This document shows, piece by piece, positions 40,401 through 50,390 of a stretch of 64,000 nucleotides of DNA (its first letter is position 1; each line of letters starts with the position of its first letter). Made by a program: the position numbers and the translations under genes. Location of the stretch: positions 24,891,908 to 24,955,907 of the forward strand of contig CM030832.1 in assembly GCA_018105865.1 (NCBI GenBank), read 5' to 3'. Under the pieces are notes generated by a model. That model was not told the origin of the DNA and ran no database searches. It was given only the letters and a program-made list of their open reading frames with translations. This stretch comes from Metaphire vulgaris. Lineage: Eukaryota > Annelida > Clitellata > Crassiclitellata > Megascolecidae.

Positions 40401-43400
40401 GTACCTTCCCGTTAAAAAACTTATTCCGCCCTCGGAATAAAGTGGTGACCCCCTCAAATTTTTGATCTCGAGTTCCGAGAAAACAATGAAGTACTATCAT
40501 AAGGTAGCGAAAACGACAGAGGTAAATTAAAAATTTAGCAATCGTTGATGTAAAATCGAAAGTGAAAATAAATTTCCATTCAATGAACTTAACCCAAAAT
40601 AACCCTGCCAAAGGTTTAGGGAGGACACATAAAATTAAGCAGTAAATATCAAAAATGTCAATGACTGTTCATAAAAATAAAATGTTCTATGAAATGTATA
40701 TAAGAAATAATATTATTCTCTATCACTAAATTAGAAAAGGCACTCATTCATGTATCTAGAATACAAAAGTGCAGTTGATATATCAATTTAGTGCTAAATA
40801 AATGGTATGCAATGACTTTCTTTTGCGTCACGCACAAGGATTAACCCTACTCAATAATCATGATATGACCAAAACAGAGAAACGATTAAGTTATCAGATT
40901 GTACTGATGAACTAGCTATAGTAGCTATAGTAAGGCGATGCGGATTTGACGAAGAACCCTAATGAGTTTGGACGTTGGACCCGTGGGATGCAACTGACGT
41001 GGTTTTGAAAATGAAAGTGGAATTTCCCAATTTAATAAAGATACATCCATAATCATGGATCATTTTGGCAATGCTCTCAGAAACGAGTGAGTGCAGAGAC
41101 TAGTGATTTGTACCCAGTGCTTGATAATTTGCAATGCAGAAAGAATTTGAGGATGATGTGATGATCTGAAATTTGAACAACGTTAATCTACAAGATACAC
41201 GATTACATGAACTAAAACCCATTAAAATTTTGGCGAGAGATTCTGAAATGAATCTCGCTTCCAATCAGTGCACATATTTTCCCGAAAGACTGACGCAAGT
41301 ACCACGCAGAATTTTGGCAAGTTCTACTGCACTGAAACAGATTAAGAAAATACATTAGCAAAAGACATTAGCAACGACCCATGATAATGAGCGAAAGCAT
41401 GGAACAACAACTAATGATAATAAGCAACAACAACAAATGATAATAGAGTATCATGATAATGACTACGTAGAAACGAGTAATAGTGATGCTCTGAAATATG
41501 ATAATAAGCGTATTAAACTGTACTGAACTTTTCCGCTAGCTATTTTAAAATACTGATGAAGGATTTGGGAGTCACTCCAAAACGATTAAGGAATGGAATT
41601 TTGTACTCGTCGAAAGTAAGAGAGATTAAGTTGAGGGCAAAATCGACAAAGTTGAGATAAGGAAAAATTATACTGAGTACAGTAAGAATATTAAACTGAA
41701 TTAAAATATAAAATTTGAAAATTAAATGAACAGATGTGTTAGAATAACGTATGAAAATGTGTTTAAAATGAAACTTAGCAGACAAATAGCAATGAAAAAT
41801 GAAATACGTAGCTCTAATGCATGACAATTCGAATCACTCAGCACACAGACATAAACGTACAGTAAAAACTCCATAAGTATGGATATATAAGATGTGATTA
41901 AACAAAAAATAAGCAAGAATATACGTGTATAGCTACGAAATAATGTTGAGTCTCGATGACAAACTGAAAATAAAGCAGTCTCAATTACTTAACAATCCAT
42001 AATTTCAAATAAATGCACCATCTCAAGAAATCATCTCTCCGACCGAAACTCAGAGCAATAGCGCTACTTAAAGAGTTTCCCGTGTACTATTCTGTCATTA
42101 CTTAAGACATTATGTGAATACTGACACTACCGTCAAGAGACAAATGATTCATCCAAAATAATGCAAAAACTTGAAATTCAATCTCACTTTCTTCTCACTG
42201 ATAACAATGACTTTACTTCTCATATAAGTACTCAAACAATCTAGCAAAAATATAGCAAAAAATATATAGCAAACTAAATATACTAAATTAAAGCTGTAAA
42301 ACGAAGTTTTCCTGTACTTCTAAGATTATTTTTTTTCTCTCTTCTCTGTTCTGTTTTTTCTTTAGATTTTCTATTATGTTCTATTTTTTTTTATTTTCCA
42401 AATAATACAACGCCATGGCTATGAAGTGACCCTATAACATATATTTTCGTACTAAATCATCAAAATTACCTTATTAAATCCTGCAAACAAACTAATGACC
42501 TCAAATTTATTAATAGTAATTTTAGCTAAGAATTTTGCATACAGATACTACCTAGTCACTAGGCGACGTGATCAGAATCACCTAATGAGCAAGGAAGCAC
42601 ACTAGAAGAACTGAGTAGCCTACGCTAGGTCAAGAAGAACTGGCCAGGCTCTCTTTCCCAAAACGTAGAGCAGTACTCTAAACTTTCAATATTATTCCTA
42701 AAATAAAAATTCTTACTACAGACTAATTCCACTGTAGATAACCCTTTGAACTTTAGAGACCTTAGATTAAAAAAAACTCTGCAACAGCAATAATCAAAAA
42801 TTTACTGTACCAAAAACAAAAATTACCATATTCTCGTAATGATCTTATAACGATAACGTAAAAATGATGGAACTCTGGGCAGAGGCTTAAACTGATGATC
42901 AATAAATTCTGACGGACCCTTCAGTTACACTGCATTCAAAAATTTAAGCAACCATTTTCTCTTCAAAAGAATACAGTGAGGCACCTGTATGCGCTATTAA
43001 ACTAGTACATCGCATAACCAAAATTAAAGTGACTGCGACTGTGAAAGTGACTCTTGTGATGTTACCATTAAGCCCCATCCAACCCGATCTGCGTGCGTTC
43101 TCTTCTATCTTCGACTTAGAAGGCAATCTGCAGAAAAAGTAGGCAATATTTTGCCATCTCCCCGTCTAGCGTCATAAAAAGATCGCTCATGTGGTCCCTA
43201 GAGAGATTATAATCCTGGCCAGGCCATTCTTAAAAAGAATATTTTGAGTTGATGGGAGCAACTGCGTATGTTCTACGTCTATTTGCGTTCGTCTTTTTAA
43301 GACTCTCCGCCTCTATAGATTCGTGAAATATCCATTGTCACTCTGCAATAACACTAGCACTAGCACTAGCACTATCACTAGCACTTTCAGCTTGCCCATT

Positions 43401-44358
43401 CATAAAAAATGGTCTGATGTTAAACTTAACCAATTAAAAAAACGAAGGAAACCCCAAAATATTACAAAAATAAAATCTTAATCCTTTAAAACGATAATTT
43501 AAGAGACTTGTAACCGAAATGAAGTAGAAATCAGATAATACATATGAAACCAATTAATGAAGCGATATAAATGAGTGAATGATCCACTGAATGTAACAGT
43601 AGTTGGAAAAATTAGAAAGTTACTGTCATAATGTTTCCAAAGATTGTTCTGGGTGCTATGCTTCAATGGAATTCCTACGGCCCGCGACGTAGTGTGTCCA
43701 TTGAGAGCATGGCGACGATGATAAGGACGAAGGAACGAAGGAAGGCGTATTCAGGAGTGGGTAGCAACGGAGGAATGAATTGACTTTCGAAGACGGTGAT
43801 GAAGACGATGAGAACAGAGGAGATGCGATCTGACGACAGTAGTAGATTAGGCGACGATGAAATGACGTAGAAGCGAAAGAACAGACCTGGTAATGACCTG
43901 CTCTCTGGTAACGCCATCAATGATGACGTGCAGTCGCGTCTGAAGACACGATACTATTGTTGAAAGGAGAAGACGGAAGGCGCAGACGACATGGATTCAC
44001 CTGAATTACGACAATGCAGTCGAATGATGAACGACGGATGAACTGAGTTGACTGAGACGAGATTTTCCCGTCCGCTGAAGAGAAATTTTCGACTACACAG
44101 CGAGCGAAACCTCGGCGCTTTCGGTTTCCAGTAGAGAGGGTGGGCGGTGGGAGGTGGAGGTGGGAAGTTGAAGACTCGGCGTTGCTCATCACTTGGCGTT
44201 GCTCTGCGTTGTTCTGCGTTGTTCTGCGTTGCGTCGATTCTAATTCTGGCTCTTGTTGACGTTCTCCCCAAGCTGCCTCGCAATGTCCGACGAAAAATTT
44301 AAATAGACTACGAAATTTTCGATTTGCGAGAGGCGCAGAGACGGGGGGTTTTTCGCTA

Positions 44359-44372
44359 CCCCGGCATCTCCA
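44359..44372 (-). other. Primer-binding site (tRNA-Ala)
   Basis: Plus-strand CCCCGGCATCTCCA equals the 3' end of eukaryotic tRNA-Ala; 5 nt separate it from the LTR edge. Confidence 0.75.
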
Positions 44373-44377
44373 GCAAA

Positions 44378-44807
44378 TGTAGTAGACCAGATATTGGGTC
44401 TGGCCTACTACTGGGGAACTAGCTGAGACTAAATCATTGTAGATAGTTAAACAGCCTGAACTAGCTCACGGTACGGATCTCTCTCTAGATGTTATTAGAG
44501 TTCAGTGTCCCAGAAGACTCCGAGAGAACCGCCGAGAGAACCGTTTTCCGTTGCCCCAGCGCAGTGCCCTTTTATTAACATTAGCAACCAATAATAATTC
44601 TGCATAGTACAAGCTCAACCCATCCACATGCTCTAATATATGACAGACATCAGGCCTAGCCAATTAAGAGTAACTAGTTCTGACTATAAGCATTATGCTA
44701 ACAATGATCCCCTAGTCCTAAAGAGAGGTGAATGATGATTATTACAAAGGTTACTATTAAGGTCCACCCCTGGTATTTATAACTAATGGACTTTGGTATT
44801 CACTACA
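44378..44807 (-). repeat. 5' LTR
   Basis: Same 430-bp sequence as 39971-40400; identity implies a recent insertion or gene conversion. Confidence 0.93.
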
Positions 44808-44961
44808 GTAATATTCCCCTCATAGTCCTACCTTCGTTGACATTGAATAACTTAGTAGGATGTAAAGCGATGCGCTACTTTCAGAGAAAACGAAACACTA
44901 AATTTTCTGCAGTAGACATCAGGATAATTAAAACTTTGAGATACTGTGACTAACGTTGCAG

Positions 44962-45203
44962 TCGCAAATGCCGTAAAAGAGAAATCTGTGATGAATTCTG
45001 GATCGGTATTAATAATTTAACCGGAGGCAACTGGAAAACTACTAAAGACATCGACATTGGCACGAATCGTAAATGTCAATACTGGGCAGATCACTTTCCA
45101 AGATACGACAAATCTTGCCTTCTTATGAGTTATCGAGTAAACAAGGAGAGTGGCGAATGGATAAACGACGATTGTAACAAAAAAATGAAATACGCCTGCA
45201 TCA
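44962..45203 (+). CDS. CTLD gene B, exon 2 (C-terminal half of first lectin domain)
   Basis: Acceptor acgttgcag, entry phase 2, donor atca|gtaagt in phase 1. The product contains CRKREICDEFWIGINNLTGG (WIG core strand), CQYWADHFPRYDKSCLLMSY and SGEWINDDCNKKMKYACIS (WIND, the WND-type motif with the last conserved cysteine). There is no EPN or QPD triplet in the long loop (HFPRYDK instead), so classical sugar coordination is unlikely. It completes the CTLD begun at 29978-30158. The LTR element ends only 155 bp upstream. The acceptor's pyrimidine tract is poor. Confidence 0.85.
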
Positions 45204-45480
45204 GTAAGTCTCTAGCTTTTACCAAATTGCACTCCTTCAATGTTAAACAAATATCTAAATATACTTATCAATGTGTAATCATACTTGTAAAGTCATAGCA
45301 AAAAGTCAATAGGAAAATGTTTCTAACGAGCCTACTGACGAAATCGCCATATGGATTGCCATAACTAATGTTCTGAAGTCGTAGATTATTTATTAAGGAG
45401 ATTCTATTCCGCTGTTTAAGTTAACTTTTAACCTGACAGCTAAAAATATAAAAGTTATATTTGTAACTTAATGTGGAATA

Positions 45481-45878
45481 GGGGCTGTCCATTAATCACG
45501 TCAACAAATTCGGAGAGGGTGTTTGAAAAAGGTTGACAGGGGGGTCAAGATAAGTTGACGTCAACAATTTCATTTTTTACAAATGATAAAAATAAGAAAT
45601 TTCATGGAATACCATTTATTACAACAGGAAAAAAGCGTGACAAGCAAAAAAGGTCATCACTACCACATTTTGACACTTGATGAGTAAAAGAAAGGGGAAA
45701 AGTATCAGCGCTGCAAAAATAATAACCTTCTAAACGTTTGTGGGACACGTCACTGGTTGTAATGGGGGAAGCAAAAGTTTTTGACATAAATATAGGGAGC
45801 ACTGAAAGTTGACAGTTGTTAACAAGAGGAGGGGTAAAAATGGCCCAGAAATTGTTGACATAATTAATGGACAGCCCC
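45481..45878. mobile_element. TIR element GGGGCTGTCCATTAATCACG
   Basis: Ends GGGGCTGTCCATTAATCACG and CATAATTAATGGACAGCCCC, flanked by TA on both sides (possible TA target). ttgacgtcaaca near the left and gttgttaac near the right are also inverted. Contains tgacaagcaaaaaaggtcat at about 45638. Its ends resemble 13711-14129. Confidence 0.8.
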
Positions 45879-46327
45879 TAAGTGATGAAGCCCTATGTTA
45901 TTATTATTATCAATATTATTATTATTATTTTTATGAGGGTCTAATGTGCTTTGACACCACTGCGGTCTTTTTATTTTCTGCTTCATCCGAGTAATAGACG
46001 CAAGGTAGGCCTTGTCTGCATTCATGCATTCCATGGTTGGTAGCGTTACAAGAAGCGTAGCTGCAAGACAGCTGCAGAAATCAACCTATGGGGTACTTAA
46101 CGATAAAGTATTTGTGCTCTTATTCGAATGATGTTTTCGATTATTTTAAAGTGAAAGCATTTAGAAAACAGAAAGACAAGATAATGGTTAAGATGGTTTA
46201 TTTTACGGAGAACGTATAGAGCATAACTAATCGTCGTGTTGCTGGACAATTTGTCAATTATTGATCAGGTGATTAATTAACAATTTTTTAACTATTAAAT
46301 TAAATTTAAAAAGTTATCCAGTCTCAA

Positions 46328-47909
46328 CAGGCGCGTCGGAAAGAATTTTTAGCAGGTGGTGCAGATTTTCCGAGGCGAGGTGTTTGGTTGTCACATTTTT
46401 CGGAGGACAAGCCATAAAAAGGCCATTTTCCATAGAAGTAAAAAACGTTGGAAAAATAATTTTAAAAACGTTAAAAACGTAAAAAAACGTTATAAAAATA
46501 AAAAAACGTTTAAAAACGTTGAATAGAAAACGTTACTGACGTTTTTCCGTGCCATACCCACCCACGGGGAATCAAAAATTAATCATGGGTGGCGCACTCC
46601 TATCGGCCCCGGCCTGGGTACTTTCAAGTACATCGGTCCGCCAGAGGCTGTGCCGGGGTACTTTTAAGAAGTAAGAACTTTAAATTGTTTTATCAAATTT
46701 ATAATTGTTAACATTTTAGTTATTTTATTGTTACAATAGGCCTGGCCTACTGCCTCTTTAATATTGTTCTTAAATCAGTAGCACAGCAAAAAGGAGGAGT
46801 TGGGGGTTAAACCCCTTGGCTGGTTATTATTCTGTGGCTGGGCGGCACTAAAATCGGGCGTAAGGTAGCAAAAAACAGAAAAAATAGGCTGTCCGCGACG
46901 TATAACTCATATAACTAAGTGACGACCCTCAACGCCCCGCTGCCGCTTTCTAGTAGACCGGCCGGGGTATGATGAACCTCGTGCATCAAATGCTTCTGAG
47001 AACGTCACCGTCGCTGGGGTAGAAAACGCTTCGATTAACAGTCAACTGATCGCAGTCAGTGTCGATGACTCATTCGCTGTCTATGGAATTAAGTCACACT
47101 ATGCAAAACGACTGTGAAATAAAATAAACAGCAATAATACGCTGGCTACTAACGCAGTGTAACTATATTTATAAAATGCAATTAAACAGTCGCACAACAA
47201 TAACGGCATAAAAACAAAAATTTTATTTTTAGGCCCTATTTCTCAATAATGCTCACTCTATGGAGTCTATGGTGTAATAAGTAGGCCTAAATGCCTTGCG
47301 TAGCTTCCCGCGTCCAGTGACGGTCCAGTACCTAGTAGGCATTTCGAGCAGATGACACATCCAAATGAAAGCAGCAATTTAAGGTGCTTGAGGAGGACCA
47401 TGTGAGCCTATTATCCAGGTGTTCAACAATTACCCCTCCTTGCCCTGAGGGAGAAATAAGACGAACGATGACCCGTCTAGTGCTTCAGAAGCAATGTAAC
47501 GAATGCAATGTAGACAATGCAGCGCTTTTGAAAAGGAAAAGTGTCAATTAATGTAGCGCCAAAAAGGAGGCTAATTTTTGTAGCTGGTTTAAAAAAATCG
47601 GTGTTTTTATTTTGCCAACGTTTTTTATAATAAAAAACGTTGCAAAAAATAAAAAACGTTAAAAAACGAAGAAAAGGTTGGAAAAATAAAAAAAACGTAA
47701 AAAACGTTTATTACTCGTACATCTATGCCATTTCCTATATATTTTTGAGTCGACAAGCAAAAAAGGCCATTTCCTAAATAATTTTGAGTCGAAAATTCCA
47801 AGGGGTGCAGATCTGCACCCCAGCCTCGTCTTCCAGGGGGTGCACTGCACCTCCTACTTTTTCCAGGGGTGCAGCTGCACCCCCTACACCCCTACTTCGT
47901 ACGGGCCTG
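46328..47909. mobile_element. MITE-like element with nested AACGTT-rich insert
   Basis: Outer ends CAGGCGCGTCGGAAAG and TTCGTACGGGCCTG are imperfect inverted repeats; tatccag occurs just outside both ends. From about 46436 to 47720 lies a second unit whose two margins are dense in AAAAACGTT/AACGTTTTT on opposite strands. gacaagccataaaaaggcca (left) and gacaagcaaaaaaggccatt (right) are recurrent-motif copies. No ORF. Confidence 0.6.
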
Positions 47910-48192
47910 TATCCAGAATTAAAATTACTTCAGTTTTACAACCCTTATTGCCAATTCTGTCCAGAAATAAGTAAGCCTATGTTTGCCATAGTTCCGCCTA
48001 TCTGGCTAATCTTTCCGGGAAGACACGGCTGCGATTCGGATTGGATTTGGTGCGACAAACAAACAAACACACGGACTTTGGAAAACTAGTTAAACACACT
48101 AAACGATACAATATGCCACATGGTGTGTAGTAGCAGGCCTAAGTTTCGTATGCTATTTCAACAATTTCTTTCAGCACTTGGCTTGTTTGCAG

Positions 48193-48378
48193 CTTGTCCT
48201 AACAATTTTCAATATTTTCCTGAAATCAACGAATGTCTCTTTTTTAATGCGACGCCGACGAACTGGACGGAGGCTCGAGAACTCTGTCATGAAATGAAGT
48301 GGGGATCATATCTCTTAAATATTAAAACTCAGAGGAAACAGCAAATAGTCGAAGAATATCTAAAGCCTATATTAGCCG
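48193..48378 (+). CDS. CTLD gene B, exon 3 (N-terminal half of second lectin domain)
   Basis: Acceptor tttgcag, donor gccg|gtaagt, phase 1 on both sides, exactly like 12811-12993. Product CPNNFQYFPEINECLFFNAT, NWTEARELCHEMKW, LLNIKTQRKQQIVEEYLKPI. NAT and NWT are potential N-glycosylation sites if the protein is secreted. It starts with the same CPN and uses the same W-x-x-A-R-x-x-C helix as the gene A exon. Confidence 0.88.
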
Positions 48379-48789
48379 GTAAGTAATTTAAATTCGCCTC
48401 TAGTCTGAACGGTTGTATAAGGTTTAGTTTATGAACATTCAAAATAATTATTCTTTATCGATTAGTTGTTTAGTGAGTCCATTGAATGTATTGAAATCGT
48501 CTTTCATCTCTTTGTTACGTTGCAATAACTGAAGCTAAGCGAAAAACTCCATGCTATTGTTTAGTGTAGGCGTCTGCAAGGTAAACATTCAACTGTTCAA
48601 TGTATTGAATTATTCCAACATTCAACGCCTTGATCCTCCAGCTTCTCAATACGGTTCTATTTCCATTATCTAGTTTTTGCAATAGTATTTTTACCGACTG
48701 CTTGAAGATCGGAGATTGGAACGCTGTAGTAGGGGCAAGAAGGCAGACTTTGGAAACTTAGGCCTTCGCATCCAATATTTTATATTTTA

Positions 48790-49222
48790 GAGGAACAAAA
48801 CTTATAGAATGCTGCAACAGAACTTATGGTGACCAACATATGGTTCAAGCACGATAAAAGAAGAAGGTACACATGGAGGACACATGGAAATGGGAAACGA
48901 AACCAATTAGACTGCATCGTGGTAATGGAATGATACCGAAACAATGCGAAGAACTCCCACTCACACCCAGGAGTGGATGCTGATATGGACCACAAGCTGG
49001 TGGCAACGAAAGCAACCATCAAGCCTAAATTCATAGAACGTAAAAAAGAAATACACTCGCGATGGGACTTCAAACAAATAAAGCAAAATAAACAAATATT
49101 TGTGGAAAGGTGGAGGTACATCTAAAAACGAGGTTACAACGTGATTCAACCAATGAAAGTTGGAATGCATTGAAAGACGCAATAATAGCTGCGTTGGCTT
49201 AGATAGTACCATTGGAACGGAA
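48790..49222 (+). pseudogene. RTE-like LINE endonuclease fragment
   Basis: The plus strand reads ELMVTNIWFKHDKRRRYTWR, GKRNQLDCIVV, HPGVDADMDHKLVATKATIK, then HSRWDFKQIKQNKQIFVERW and DSTNESWNALKDAIIAALA...IVPLERK. (T/H)W...R-x-Q-L-D and the (S/A)D-H-x-L-V block are the endonuclease C-terminal motifs of RTE elements. It stops abruptly at about 49222 where an L2 fragment on the other strand begins. Confidence 0.8.
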
Positions 49223-49307
49223 ATGATTTTGTTACTGAAGAATTCAACAAATGCCTGAGCAATACATGAAGATGACAGGTGAGATGGGAGAACTACACTC
49301 GACTTAC
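49153..49307. repeat. 155-bp direct repeat, source copy
   Basis: Identical, base for base, to 49972-50126, 819 bp away in the same orientation. It spans the RTE/L2 junction at 49222, so the junction is older than the copying. Confidence 0.97.
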
Positions 49308-49971
49308 GCTCTAGGAGTGAGTTAAGTGTTGACCATAAATTTCTAGGCCGATCCCGAAGCTTACTTATGGTGGTACGAAAATATTTAGCTTTTGATGACG
49401 AGATCAGCCTAGAGACTATTTTTGTCTGTGTCTTGAAAGCTGTAAGATCGCTCAAAAGACGGGTTTTTCGGAAAATAGTCTCCCAAATGACTGCGTAGTT
49501 TTTTTGCCGATTTTATCTCCTGAGAAAACCACGGGTTACATTTTCCAGTAGGAACACTAATTTTTATAAGCGGAGCATGTTTATCTAACGTACTTTTAAG
49601 GGAGGAGCATAGTTGATCTGCAAAAATATTTGCATCTGATGATGGACGACAGATAACATCTGACTGGAGAAAGTCAGCCTTGAACGAACAAAGATCAATT
49701 GATTTAAAACGACGTATAAACTTAATAATTCGTGGTATTCTAGGTTTTTGGAACCTGAATGGCAGTTAATAAGGCGTAATGATCAGACAAGGCCGGAACA
49801 AGGAAATCAACAGATGAAATGAAATTTGAAGAAAGGCACGAGATGAGAAGATCAAGAGTATTGCCAGAACTGTGTGTAGGAAAATTCACATGCTGATGGA
49901 GATCAAACGAATTTAAAAGGTCAATGAAATTTGTAGCTTGAGGATTTGAGGGGTTATTGACATGGATATCC
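49223..49971 (-). pseudogene. L2-like LINE, later part (endonuclease end to RT start)
   Basis: On the minus strand: HVNNPSNPQATNFIDLLNSF, HVNFPTHSSGNTLDLLISCL, VPALSDHYALLTAIQ (SDH catalytic motif), a linker, RLISSSKAKYFRTTISKLRD, RNLWSTLNSLLERKSS and HLSSSCIAQAFVEFFSNKII. It is the continuation of the L2 piece at 54647-55430: the GDFN-I / HVNN boundary is exactly where the 4.7-kb insertion (49970-54646) sits. Confidence 0.85.
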
Positions 49972-50126
49972 ATGAAAGTTGGAATGCATTGAAAGACGCA
50001 ATAATAGCTGCGTTGGCTTAGATAGTACCATTGGAACGGAAATGATTTTGTTACTGAAGAATTCAACAAATGCCTGAGCAATACATGAAGATGACAGGTG
50101 AGATGGGAGAACTACACTCGACTTAC
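49972..50126. repeat. 155-bp direct repeat, copy at LINE 5' junction
   Basis: Exact copy of 49153-49307, lying between the L2 target site (gatat at 49965-49969) and the first base of the truncated LINE at 50127. Confidence 0.97.
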
Positions 50127-50390
50127 ATGTCCTCTCTTGTTTTTAATCTACATAAATGATTTGCCAAATTCATCAAATATTTTCAAACATTTGCTGTTTG
50201 CTGATGATACTAGTCCAGTGGTTCCCAAACTTTTTTGGTCGGCGTACCCCTTCATACATTTTTCGAAAATCCGTGTACCCCTAATTTTCAAAGTAAATTT
50301 AAGGAAGCACACTTTCGATTTTTAAAAGCATAAACATGGTATCTGAAACATGAAATTTAATAATGTCTTCAAACCTACATGTAATCGGAC

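Larger units (their letters stand above)
39971..44807 (-). mobile_element. LTR retrotransposon without coding capacity (LARD-like)
   Basis: Two direct repeats of 430 bp, 39971-40400 and 44378-44807, read identical base for base. Each starts TGTAG and ends CTACA. The outer flanks share gtaa (39967-39970 and 44808-44811), a 4-5-bp TSD. On the minus strand the sequence just inside the 5' LTR is TGGAGATGCCGGGG (plus strand 44359-44372), complementary to the 3' end of tRNA-Ala, a good primer-binding site. The 3977-bp interior has no gag, protease, RT or integrase frame. It must therefore be copied by proteins from an autonomous relative. Confidence 0.93.
30159..44961 (+). other. 14.8-kb intron of gene B filled with transposons
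   Basis: The intron separates two halves of one lectin domain. It contains RTE-like LINEs, MITEs, the second TIR-protein element, a hAT with a LINE inside and an LTR element, described separately. That these halves are still joined by splicing is inferred from phase and domain complementarity, not seen. Confidence 0.6.
45204..48192 (+). other. Intron 2 of gene B
   Basis: 45290-45420, 45960-46310 and 47915-48060 are homologous, in order, to 58130-58250, 58365-58760 and 58800-58940. The non-matching parts are the TIR elements at 45481-45878 and 46328-47909, which the relic lacks, so they inserted after that duplication. Confidence 0.65.

Noticed and set aside
43675..44283. Minus-strand frames inside the LTR element as gag
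   Set aside because: Short, overlapping in different frames, low-complexity Pro/Arg content and no gag motif.
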